DNA of 64,000 bases. Source: Enhydrobacter sp. Lineage in GTDB: Bacteria > Pseudomonadota > Alphaproteobacteria > Reyranellales > Reyranellaceae. The position numbers and the translations under genes were made by a program. Location of the stretch: the NCBI GenBank assembly GCA_025808875.1, contig CP075528.1, positions 1,920,473 through 1,984,472 on the forward strand, in the 5' to 3' direction. The notes beneath the pieces are model-generated. The model was not told the DNA's origin. It saw only the letters and a program-made list of their open reading frames with translations, and ran no database searches. Shown piece by piece: positions 44,313 through 52,466 of the stretch. How positions within the stretch are numbered: the stretch's first letter is position 1; every line of letters begins with the position of its first letter.

Positions 44313-45619
44313 CGGTCGGCGTTTCTGCCGAAACCCGGCGCGATGTCCGTCGGCACCTCGCCGTGGCCTTCGCCGCGATCTTCCTGCTGGTCGTCGGTGT
44401 TGGGGGCTGGGCCGCGATCACCGAGCTTTCCGGCGCAGTGATTGCCTTCGGCCAGCTGGTGGTCGACAGCAACGTCAAGAAGGTCCAGCACCCGACCGGG
44501 GGAGTGGTTGGCGAACTGCTGGTCCGCGAGGGCGATCGCGTCAGCCAGGGTGACGTCCTGGTGCGGCTCGACGGCACCCAGATGCGCGCCAATCTCGCGA
44601 TCGTGCTCAAGGCGCTCGACGAGCTGGCGGCGCGGCAGGCGCGCAGCGAGGCCGAGCGCGACGGCCGCGATCGTGTCGAGTTTCCGCCGGAGTTGACGGA
44701 GCGGTACGGCGATCCCGACGTCGCGCGCCTGATGGCCGGCGAGCAGCGGTTGTTCGAGATGCGCCTCAAGGCACGCGACGGACAGAAGGCGCAGCTGCGC
44801 GAGCAGGTCCAGCAGCTGCAGCTCCAGATTCAAGGCACGCTCGCCCAGGAAACCGCCAAGACGCGCGAGATTCGCCTCCTCGAGCAGGAACTCGACGGCG
44901 TGCGCAAGCTGTGGAGGCAGAACCTCGTGCCGATCAGCCGCGTGACGGCGCTCGAGCGCGATGCCGCTCGGCTCGAGGGCGAGCGCGCTGCGCTCGCGGC
45001 CGGGGTGGCGCAGAACCGCGGCCGCATTGCAGAGCTCGAGCTCAAGATCCACCAGATCGACCAGGACCTCAGCACCGAAGTCGGCAAGGACCTGGCCGAG
45101 ATTCGCGCCAAGCGCTCCGAGGCGGTCGAGCGGCGGGTTGCTGCCGAGGACCAGCTCAAGCGCATCGACCTCTTGGCGCCACAATCCGGCCGCGTCTTCC
45201 AGCGCACGGTCAACACCGTTGGCGGCGTCGTGCAGCCCGGTGAGGCGGTGATGCTCATCGTGCCGGAGGGCGAATCGCTGATGGTCGAGGCGCGGGTGTC
45301 GCCGCACGAGATCGACCAACTCCATGTCGGCCAGCCGGTCGTGCTGCGGATGGTCGCCGCCAACCAGCAGACCACGCCCGAACTGTCGGGCGAGCTGGTT
45401 CATATCGGCGCCGACGTGAGTCGGGACGAGAAGAGCGGCGAGGGCTACTACACCGTTCGCATCCGCCTGCGCGACGGAGAGTTGGCACGGTTGGATGGGT
45501 TGCAGCTCGTGGCTGGCATGCCGGTCGAGGCCTTCATCCAGACCACGCCGCGCACGGTCGCGTCGTTCCTCGTCAAGCCGCTCGGCGACCAGATCGCCCG
45601 CGCCTTCCGCGGCCGCTGA
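44309..45619 (+). CDS. Type I secretion periplasmic adaptor (HlyD family)
   Basis: A 436-residue adaptor with one inner-membrane helix (~18-42) and a large periplasmic part. Near residues 48-90 is the biotinyl-lipoyl-like first half (G-x-V-V-G-E-L-L-V-R-E-G-D-R-V), then a long helical hairpin (~95-275) rich in L-Q-x-Q and E-L-E-L-K, and a closing block L-A-P-Q-S-G-R-V near 290. It bridges the exporter to an outer-membrane channel. Overlapping start with the exporter indicates an operon; the likely cargo gene follows after 373 bases. Confidence 0.92.
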   Translation: MTVGVSAETRRDVRRHLAVAFAAIFLLVVGVGGWAAITELSGAVIAFGQLVVDSNVKKVQHPTGGVVGELLVREGDRVSQGDVLVRLDGTQMRANLAIVLKALDELAARQARSEAERDGRDRVEFPPELTERYGDPDVARLMAGEQRLFEMRLKARDGQKAQLREQVQQLQLQIQGTLAQETAKTREIRLLEQELDGVRKLWRQNLVPISRVTALERDAARLEGERAALAAGVAQNRGRIAELELKIHQIDQDLSTEVGKDLAEIRAKRSEAVERRVAAEDQLKRIDLLAPQSGRVFQRTVNTVGGVVQPGEAVMLIVPEGESLMVEARVSPHEIDQLHVGQPVVLRMVAANQQTTPELSGELVHIGADVSRDEKSGEGYYTVRIRLRDGELARLDGLQLVAGMPVEAFIQTTPRTVASFLVKPLGDQIARAFRGR

Positions 45620-45992
45620 GTCAGATGACTCTTCAGTTGGTTGGGAGCGCGCCATAGCGGCGCAGTAACCTGCGCCGCTATGGCGCGCTCATGAGGTGTC
45701 GAGGTGCGAAGAAGGAGCGGCACGGAGTGCCGCGCTCCCGCCAGGAGAACGATTGGAACAACATTCTTCCCTTCCTCCAGGCTGTGGTAGGCGTCGGCGT
45801 CATACGCGAACGGAGCGGCGAGCCGCGACGCCGACGCACCTGGCGGCGAGCCCGCGACTCCGATTGCGCCTTTGAATCGGGCCCCGGCGCGGATGGCGGG
45901 CGATTCGGTTCTCCTGTAGGATGCGGCCGGGGAGTGTGATTGGAAACGTGACGGCCGTTTGGCAGGGCCGGTGACGCGGGGGTAGCCGGCGC
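45620..45992. other. Intergenic region between secretion adaptor and cargo gene
   Basis: A 373-base stretch holding a perfect 20-bp hairpin (45645-45690) and a second imperfect hairpin (45714-45738, GGAGCGGCAC against GTGCCGCGCTCC with a 2-base bulge). An 82-codon frame at 45691-45939 has Arg-rich, shadow-like composition and I do not call it. The promoter of the cargo gene probably lies here but I see no clear -35/-10. Confidence 0.7.
45645..45690. repeat. Perfect 20-bp inverted repeat with 6-base loop
   Basis: GAGCGCGCCATAGCGGCGCA (45645-45664) is followed by GTAACC and its exact reverse complement (45671-45690), starting 26 bases after the adaptor stop. No T-run follows, so it is not a standard terminator; it could uncouple cargo level from exporter level, stabilise the mRNA, or be a protein-binding site or leftover of a mobile element. 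Confidence 0.9.
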
Positions 45993-48900
45993 ATGAGTAC
46001 GACCGATATCGTCATCAACTTGAGCGACGGGTTGAAGGGCCTTAACGGTGCCGAAGACAGCCACTATCGGCTGAACCAGGCTGGTGTCTACGCCTACGCG
46101 GTCTATTTCGAGACCAAGATCACGACGCCCAACGCGGCCGATCCGGTCACCGAATACAAGATGTACACGACCACGCTGGTCGACAACGGCGTGGTCCAGA
46201 ACGGCGGCGCCACGACGGTCAGCCTGCCGGTCAACGGCAGCACGGGCAACACCCAGTTCATCTCCGGCAAGCTCTACATCATCATCCAGAGCGGCCAGCC
46301 GAACGGCGACCTGTTCACCGGCACCAACAAGATCACCCAGGAATCCGACATCAACTGGGGCAACGCCCAGAGCAACAACTATCGCTTCGACAGCATCGAG
46401 CTCAACGTCGACAACTCCGCCTACGACGTCGCCAACCTGACCTCGGTCAACGGCTTCGGCCTGCCGATGACCATCGGCAACGGCCTCGGCGACACGCGAG
46501 GCTACAACCTCGCCGCCGGCACCGCCGGCGACGATACGACCCTGTTCGGCAAGATCGCGCAGGCCAGTTCCTCGCCCGGCACGACGCAGGACATCCTCTA
46601 CGCGGCGTCCACCGGCAGCTGGGTCGACCAGAACAGCCCGTTGCACGGCAACCAGCGCATGATGCTGTCGCCGACCGAGGCAGTCGGCCAGAACGTCGCT
46701 GCCTTCACCAATAGTCAGTGGATGCAATACGTCACGTCCCTGCAGTCCAACGCCGTCGCCAACGACATCGTCGTGTCGGGCTGGTACAACGGCTCGCCTG
46801 ACGGCAACGGAATCTGGCACAATGCCGGCTTCTTCTCCTACCAGCTATCGTGGGATGGTGCCGACTTCTGGCTGAAGCCGACCTCGACCAGCGCCATCAA
46901 GGGCGACATCCGGATCGACCCGTCCGATCTCGCCAATAGCATCTACGCCACCAACGGCAATGCCGAGATATTCAACGGCGGCACGCAGTTCTACACCAAC
47001 CCCGCCAATACCGGCGCGATGAACACCGGCGACAACAGCCAGTGGGGCAACGTCTTCGTCTCGGTGCTGACCGGCTTCACCGCGGGCTACTACGGCGCCA
47101 CCGCCAATTCGGTCAATCCGCTGCTGAGTTCGGTCACGATCGACCTCAACAAGACCTGGAACTGGGACCCGACCTACGCCTTCGGCAATCCCGCGGTGGA
47201 GAGCGGCGCGGGCCATGTCACGGCGTCCCCCCACGTCTTCTACGACAAGTACTCGCAGGCCTTCTTCGGCTACACCAACTCCTACGGCGGCGGCTATTCC
47301 GACGCACTGATGAAGGCGTTCCCGGCCGGCGGGCCGCTGATGACCTTGTGGAACGGCACCGCCGACGTCTCCTCCCTGGTCGTGAACCTGTTCGCCGACG
47401 ACGAGACGCCGACCCCGAGCGACTACGTCACGCCGACGATGTACAACTACCTGGAGCCGAACGGCGGCGGCTACGCCACCCTCGACAATTTCTTCGTCGG
47501 GGACGGCAACAATTTCACCATCGCGCTGGGCACCGGCACGGTGATGGTCAAGGACGACACGCCGATCTCGCTGGGCTTCTACGATTCAACCCTGAACGGC
47601 GGCAACGGCGGCTTCCGCACCGTGTCGCTGCCGGCCGGCCAGTCGATCTACCAGTCCTGGACGATCGTCGACGACGGCTCCGGTAACCCCGTGCTGGCGA
47701 GCGAGACTCCCAATTCGCCGACCAACAACACGTCGGTGGTCTTCACCGGCATGCCAGTGATGCAGGACGACGCCCTTGCCGAGGGCAAGGACATTGCCTG
47801 GTACCAGCTCACGGTTGGCGCAAAGGTGTTCAACGTCTATGTCCAGATCGACCCGACGACCCACGCCTTCGTCTGGACGCCGAACGCCCAGGCGATGTCG
47901 CCGACGGCGCGGATGGACGGGCTGGGCTTCATCACCGGCGAGACGACCGACGGGCCGCACAACGACCTCACTCTGAACGTCGCCGGCGCGAGCGGCATCG
48001 CCGTCGATTCCTCGCTGTGGACCCAGATCACCTCGCAGACGATCATGAATGCAAGCAGCGCCTTCGTGACCCCGTGGGCGCCGGTGATCGGCACGGTCGA
48101 CAGCGACAACGCCTTCACCTACCTGACCGGCTTCACGCCGATGGCCAACACCAAGGCCAATTTCAATCCGGGCTGGGTGATGCCGTCTGCGCCGACCACG
48201 ACGCAGGGCGATCTGGCGTTCGGCTGGAACGGTGCCGACACCGCCTACCTGTTGGCCCACCTCACGCCTGATACGTCGGAGGTCTACGGCTACACCAACA
48301 AGATCGGCGCGCTGAACGCCGCCGTGCTGAGCTTTACTGGCACTGGCAGCACGGTCGGCAACTGGGTGCCGGTGGTGGCGGTGGCCGACCTCGACGGCCA
48401 GTGGCAGACCGGTGGCGTGCAGTTCGGCAACGGCACGTTTCAGGTCACCATGACCGAATACCAGCCCGGCGATCTCGGCACCGCGCTAGCCAAGACCAGC
48501 CAGTTCCAGGCCTTCACCGTGGCGATGGACGACCTGCTGCTGACCACCGCCGACGGCGGCGCGGCGCTGGCGCTCGACAATACCGGCCACGCCTCGACCC
48601 CGGGCAACTGGATCAGGCTGTCTACCGCCAGCTCGACCCTGCCCAACGGCACGCTGGTCGCCTATGCCACCAACGACAGCGGCCAGATGGTCGACCGCGC
48701 CGGCAGTGTCACCGCCTCGCTCCATGAAGCGACCCTGGTCCGCATCGGCCTGGTCAAGAGCGACGTCGGCGACACGATGTTCAGCGGCGATCAATCGGTC
48801 TATCTGCCGGTCGGCCAGCAGATGCATTTCGCGATCGTCACCGGCAACGGCACGGTCGACAGTTCGCCGACCGTGGACATCACTGGCAGCGGCGGCAGCG

Positions 48901-49472
48901 ATTCCTATACCGTCGGCGTCAGCAACGGCAGCGGCATGCTGTCGATGACGGCGCAGGTGATCGCCGGCAACACGCTCACCACGGATGCCGTCACCGCCGC
49001 CGCCCAGCGTAACGACGACACGGCCTGGATCTATCTCACACACGGCGCCACGGTCGATGTCGACCTCGCCTGGAGCTCGGGCTACGTGAACACGCTGCAT
49101 TTCGTGAAGATCGACATCGACGCCACGACCGGCGCCTGGAGCGTCGGTGGCGTTGCGTATGGCAACACGGAAGATTTCCGCACGGCCGTTCGCGACAATT
49201 GGGATTCGGGTTTCTCGGCCTCGCACGGCAACGGTACCGGCTCGGACACCTCCGCGACATGGACGGTCGCCGGCACGAGCGGCTACTACGCGCCGGTCCT
49301 GGTCAACGGCGCCAACGAACTGTTCATCATCGACCACGGCACCACGATCGCCAACCAGGACAACGCCACGCACATCCGCATGTACGGCGAGAACATCTTC
49401 GGCTTCGAGGACAAGATTGGCGGCGACTGGGACTACAACGACATGGTGCTTAAGCTCGCGATCACCGGCTGA
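45993..49472 (+). CDS. Large secreted DUF4114 protein, likely type I secretion cargo
   Basis: A 1159-residue protein without Sec signal, poor in Cys and rich in Gly, Asn, Thr, Asp and Ser, as expected for a type I substrate. Residues ~30-520 look like a GH64/thaumatin-like fold: S-G-K-L-Y-I-I-I-Q-S-G, F-D-S-I-E-L-N, G-F-G-L-P-M-T-I-G near 155, and Y-S-Q-A-F-F-G-Y-T-N-S-Y-G-G-G-Y-S-D near 418. The last ~80 residues match DUF4114, with F-G-F-E-D-K-I and G-D-W-D-Y-N-D-M-V, an acidic calcium-binding-like end. No nonapeptide RTX repeats are seen. The GH64-like call is from resemblance; catalytic acids need structure. It follows exporter and adaptor genes. Confidence 0.75.
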   Translation: MSTTDIVINLSDGLKGLNGAEDSHYRLNQAGVYAYAVYFETKITTPNAADPVTEYKMYTTTLVDNGVVQNGGATTVSLPVNGSTGNTQFISGKLYIIIQSGQPNGDLFTGTNKITQESDINWGNAQSNNYRFDSIELNVDNSAYDVANLTSVNGFGLPMTIGNGLGDTRGYNLAAGTAGDDTTLFGKIAQASSSPGTTQDILYAASTGSWVDQNSPLHGNQRMMLSPTEAVGQNVAAFTNSQWMQYVTSLQSNAVANDIVVSGWYNGSPDGNGIWHNAGFFSYQLSWDGADFWLKPTSTSAIKGDIRIDPSDLANSIYATNGNAEIFNGGTQFYTNPANTGAMNTGDNSQWGNVFVSVLTGFTAGYYGATANSVNPLLSSVTIDLNKTWNWDPTYAFGNPAVESGAGHVTASPHVFYDKYSQAFFGYTNSYGGGYSDALMKAFPAGGPLMTLWNGTADVSSLVVNLFADDETPTPSDYVTPTMYNYLEPNGGGYATLDNFFVGDGNNFTIALGTGTVMVKDDTPISLGFYDSTLNGGNGGFRTVSLPAGQSIYQSWTIVDDGSGNPVLASETPNSPTNNTSVVFTGMPVMQDDALAEGKDIAWYQLTVGAKVFNVYVQIDPTTHAFVWTPNAQAMSPTARMDGLGFITGETTDGPHNDLTLNVAGASGIAVDSSLWTQITSQTIMNASSAFVTPWAPVIGTVDSDNAFTYLTGFTPMANTKANFNPGWVMPSAPTTTQGDLAFGWNGADTAYLLAHLTPDTSEVYGYTNKIGALNAAVLSFTGTGSTVGNWVPVVAVADLDGQWQTGGVQFGNGTFQVTMTEYQPGDLGTALAKTSQFQAFTVAMDDLLLTTADGGAALALDNTGHASTPGNWIRLSTASSTLPNGTLVAYATNDSGQMVDRAGSVTASLHEATLVRIGLVKSDVGDTMFSGDQSVYLPVGQQMHFAIVTGNGTVDSSPTVDITGSGGSDSYTVGVSNGSGMLSMTAQVIAGNTLTTDAVTAAAQRNDDTAWIYLTHGATVDVDLAWSSGYVNTLHFVKIDIDATTGAWSVGGVAYGNTEDFRTAVRDNWDSGFSASHGNGTGSDTSATWTVAGTSGYYAPVLVNGANELFIIDHGTTIANQDNATHIRMYGENIFGFEDKIGGDWDYNDMVLKLAITG

Positions 49473-50556
49473 GCGACGGGCCGTCGAGCAGGGCCGCGGC
49501 GAGATCGGCGGCACGGATCGTGGTCAGGCAGGCCCGGCTGTGCGGACACGCATCGTCGTCGTAGGTTGGCGTGCCGTAGCAGGGCATGCAGGCCGGCGGC
49601 GCACGTGAGGTCACGACGGCATGCGCGTCACCCCAGGGCCGCGTGCGCTCGACGTCGGTCGGGCCGCCGGCGACGACCACCCTGGTGCCGACGGCGGCGG
49701 CAAGATGGGCTATGCCGGTGTCGCCGGTCAGCACGGCTCCACAGGCCTGCAGCACATGCAGCAGGTCGTTCACCGGGAGGCCGACGACCTCGACCGTGCG
49801 CTCGCGCAGCGCCAGCGGAAGCTTCGCATGCGGCGGATCGGGCGACCCTTGAATGTAGAGGATCGTGGCGCGTGGCACCGCCCGAAGCAGTTCACACACC
49901 GCTTCCGTCGCCAGGTCTGCAGGCAGGCGCTTGATCGGTTGTGAGGCGCTGCCGAGATGAAGGGCGACGATCGGGCCGGCAGTGTCGCGCAGGCGGCAGA
50001 GCAGAGCTTCAGCTGCAGGAGAGGGAGGGCCGAGGCTGATCCGCGAGTCGCAAGCAGCGATCGCGGCATCGTCGATGTTGCCCAGCAGGAGCTGCAGCAG
50101 GGCGCCGTTGGCGACGAAGCGGTGCGCCCGGGGGGCCCGCGCGACGACCGTCGCGGACAGGCGCGTCAGCGGATGATCGTCGTCGGAAACGACGAGGGGT
50201 ACGCCGGCGAACCAGCGGGCTGCGGCAGCAAAGTGCCAGCTATTCATCGTGGCGATGAACGCCACGTCGAAGCGCCGTGGGCGCAGCCGCCAGAATGAGC
50301 GCAGCCGATCAAGGCGCGACCCTGTCCAGGGAAGCAAGGCGATATCGTGCGCGAGGCCGGCGTGCAGAAGCATCGAGCCGGCTTCGGGACTTCGCACCAG
50401 CGCGGTGACCAGGGCGGTCGGTTGTCGCTCTCGCAGCAAACGGAAGAGCGACACATTCATCAGCAAGTCACCGAATCCGTTGGGCTGGACGACGAGGACG
50501 CGAGGCGCCGCAAGCTTCGCTTGCCCCCTATCGTCCAATGACGGGTCGCGGATCAT
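49462..50556 (-). CDS. Glycosyltransferase family 9 protein (heptosyltransferase-like)
   Basis: A ~364-residue GT-B fold glycosyltransferase of the LPS heptosyltransferase family. The N-terminal block P-R-V-L-V-V-Q-P-N-G-F-G-D-L-L-M, the I-V-A-L-H-L-G-S-A near residue 213 and G-D-T-G-I-A-H-L-A-A near 298 are typical; the last is the donor-binding block. A C-terminal C-x-x-C and C-x5-C group may hold a metal. The start at 50556 is chosen over an earlier in-frame ATG at 50634. It overlaps the cargo gene 3' end by 11 bases. Confidence 0.85.
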   Translation of the reverse strand: MIRDPSLDDRGQAKLAAPRVLVVQPNGFGDLLMNVSLFRLLRERQPTALVTALVRSPEAGSMLLHAGLAHDIALLPWTGSRLDRLRSFWRLRPRRFDVAFIATMNSWHFAAAARWFAGVPLVVSDDDHPLTRLSATVVARAPRAHRFVANGALLQLLLGNIDDAAIAACDSRISLGPPSPAAEALLCRLRDTAGPIVALHLGSASQPIKRLPADLATEAVCELLRAVPRATILYIQGSPDPPHAKLPLALRERTVEVVGLPVNDLLHVLQACGAVLTGDTGIAHLAAAVGTRVVVAGGPTDVERTRPWGDAHAVVTSRAPPACMPCYGTPTYDDDACPHSRACLTTIRAADLAAALLDGPSLSR

Positions 50557-50704
50557 GCGCCCAGTTTCCCGTGCCTTTGCCCGGACGCAAGCAGATTGAG
50601 AGCAAAGAACGACGGCGTCTTCCGGCCCGCGCATCGAGGTGGCGACGTGTCTCGATCGATCCTATATCGGTCGGGATGTGGGCCAATCCAGTGGCGACTT
50701 CAGC

Positions 50705-52042
50705 ATGAATCACGACGAGGGCGATTCTCTCGGCGGCCGGTTGGGTCGCTATGCCAAGGTGGGCGCGTCGGTTGGTGGACTGGCGGCCCGGCTGGCAGGG
50801 CAGCGCTATCTCGGCTTTTCGCTCGACCGCGAGCGCCATGCCGCGGAACTGCGCGCCGCGCTGGGCGGGCTGAAGGGCCCGCTGATGAAGGCCGCCCAGC
50901 TCATCGCCACCATTCCCGACGCGTTGCCGCCGGAATATGCGCGGGAGTTGGCACAGCTCCAGGCCGACGCCCCGGCCATGGGCTGGGCTTTCGTGCGCCG
51001 TCGCATGGCAACCGAGCTGGGACCGGACTGGCGGGAGAGGTTCGCGCGCTTCGACAAGGAGGCTTCGTTCGCGGCGTCGCTCGGTCAGGTCCATCGCTCC
51101 GTACTGCATGACGGGCGCGAGGTCGCCTGCAAGCTGCAGTATCCCGACATGGCGTCGGCCATGGAGGCCGACCTCAACCAGCTCAAGCTGGTGTTCGCCG
51201 TCGGCCAGCGCTTCGACCCGGCGATCCGCACCGACGAGATCCACGCCGAGATCACCGAGCGCCTGCGCGAAGAGCTCGACTATCGTCGCGAAGCCCGGCA
51301 CGTCGCGCTCTACCGGCACCTGTTGCGCGACGAGACCGCCGTGCACGTGCCCGAGGTCGTAGCGGAGCTGTCGACCGATCGCCTGCTCACCATGACATGG
51401 CTGAGCGGCGAGCGTTTGCTCGACTGGAAGCAGAGGCCGCAGGAGGAGAAGGACCGGCTGGCAGCGAACATGTTTCGCGCCTGGTATGTGCCGTTCTATT
51501 TTTCCGGCGTCATCCACGGCGATCCGCATCTCGGCAACTACACCGTCCGGTCCTCGGCCGAGGTGAACCTCATGGATTTCGGCTGCATCAGGATCTTTCC
51601 GCCGCGTTTCGTACGCGGCTCGATCGAGCTCTACCGCGCCCTGATGACCGACGACATGGACCGTGCCGTGTCGGCCTACGAGGACTGGGGCTTCAGCGGC
51701 CTCACGCGCGAGGCGATCGCCGTGCTCAATCGCTGGGCGGCCTTCCTCTACGGTCCCCTGATGGACGACCGCGCGCGGCGCCTGACCGAGGGTATCGCCG
51801 AAGGCTATGGGCGGGAAATGGCGCAAGACGTGTTCGCCGAGCTGCGGCGCATGGGCGGGGTGCGGCCGCCGCGTGAGTTCGTGTTCATGGATCGCGCCGC
51901 GATCGGCCTCGGCGCCGTCTTCATTCATCTGCGCGCCAGCATCAATTGGCATCGGATGTTCGAGGAGCTGATCGCCGATTTCGATCTGGACGCTCTCGGT
52001 GCACGGCAGGCAGAAGCGCTAGCTGTCGCCGGTCTGGCATGA
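50705..52042 (+). CDS. ABC1/AarF (UbiB-like) atypical kinase
   Basis: A ~445-residue ABC1-family protein. The A-rich loop A-A-S-L-G-Q-V-H-R is near residue 124, Lys in V-A-C-K-L-Q-Y near 142, H-G-D-P-H-L-G-N near 275 and the metal-binding D-F-G in L-M-D-F-G-C-I near 295. The family's K-x-G-Q motif appears as K-A-A-Q near 62, so Gly is replaced by Ala. UbiB members support ubiquinone synthesis; this copy has no C-terminal membrane helix. The start at 50705 is uncertain; a GTG at 50639 is in frame. Confidence 0.85.
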   Translation: MNHDEGDSLGGRLGRYAKVGASVGGLAARLAGQRYLGFSLDRERHAAELRAALGGLKGPLMKAAQLIATIPDALPPEYARELAQLQADAPAMGWAFVRRRMATELGPDWRERFARFDKEASFAASLGQVHRSVLHDGREVACKLQYPDMASAMEADLNQLKLVFAVGQRFDPAIRTDEIHAEITERLREELDYRREARHVALYRHLLRDETAVHVPEVVAELSTDRLLTMTWLSGERLLDWKQRPQEEKDRLAANMFRAWYVPFYFSGVIHGDPHLGNYTVRSSAEVNLMDFGCIRIFPPRFVRGSIELYRALMTDDMDRAVSAYEDWGFSGLTREAIAVLNRWAAFLYGPLMDDRARRLTEGIAEGYGREMAQDVFAELRRMGGVRPPREFVFMDRAAIGLGAVFIHLRASINWHRMFEELIADFDLDALGARQAEALAVAGLA

Positions 52043-52046
52043 GCAC

Positions 52047-52466
52047 TCAGACGCGCATCAGGGCGGCTCGCAGCACCAGCAGCAGATAGGCGGCGCCGAG
52101 CAGCAGGCCGGCGAGGAAGATGGAGTGGCCGGCCAGAACGCCCAGTACGGCCCACCAGACGAGCAGCGCGGCCGGCGCGATCAGCAGCACGCTCCACGCC
52201 GCCGAGGAGGCCGCTCGGCCCCGATTCCAGGCCAGCAGCGACACGGCTCGATATTCGCGCAGGGCGAACCAGACGAACCCGAAGAGGACCGGCGCGCCGA
52301 GCACGGGCCACCGGACGAAGTCGACGATGGCCGCGGTCAATTCCTCGTCGCCTGCCGAGAGCGATCCGGCGCGACGCAGCTCCACGAGCGAATGGCCGTA
52401 GAAGACCGGTGCTGCCAGCCAGAGCAGGATGGCCAGACTCCAGACCATCCACTTCTCCTTCGGCAT
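52047..52466 (-). CDS. Four-helix membrane protein coupled to a ThDP enzyme
   Basis: A 139-residue protein with about four hydrophobic segments (8-24, 55-72, 88-108, 112-135). The ATG shares its A with the stop of the ThDP enzyme gene upstream (TGATG), a translational coupling overlap, which fixes the start. The 3' end lies 5 bases from the convergent kinase stop. No family recognised; it may act with the ThDP enzyme or merely be co-expressed. Confidence 0.7.
   Translation of the reverse strand: MPKEKWMVWSLAILLWLAAPVFYGHSLVELRRAGSLSAGDEELTAAIVDFVRWPVLGAPVLFGFVWFALREYRAVSLLAWNRGRAASSAAWSVLLIAPAALLVWWAVLGVLAGHSIFLAGLLLGAAYLLLVLRAALMRV

Noticed and set aside
45691..45939. 82-codon frame between the adaptor and cargo genes
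   Set aside because: Begins at the edge of the hairpin, Arg-rich composition, no ribosome site.
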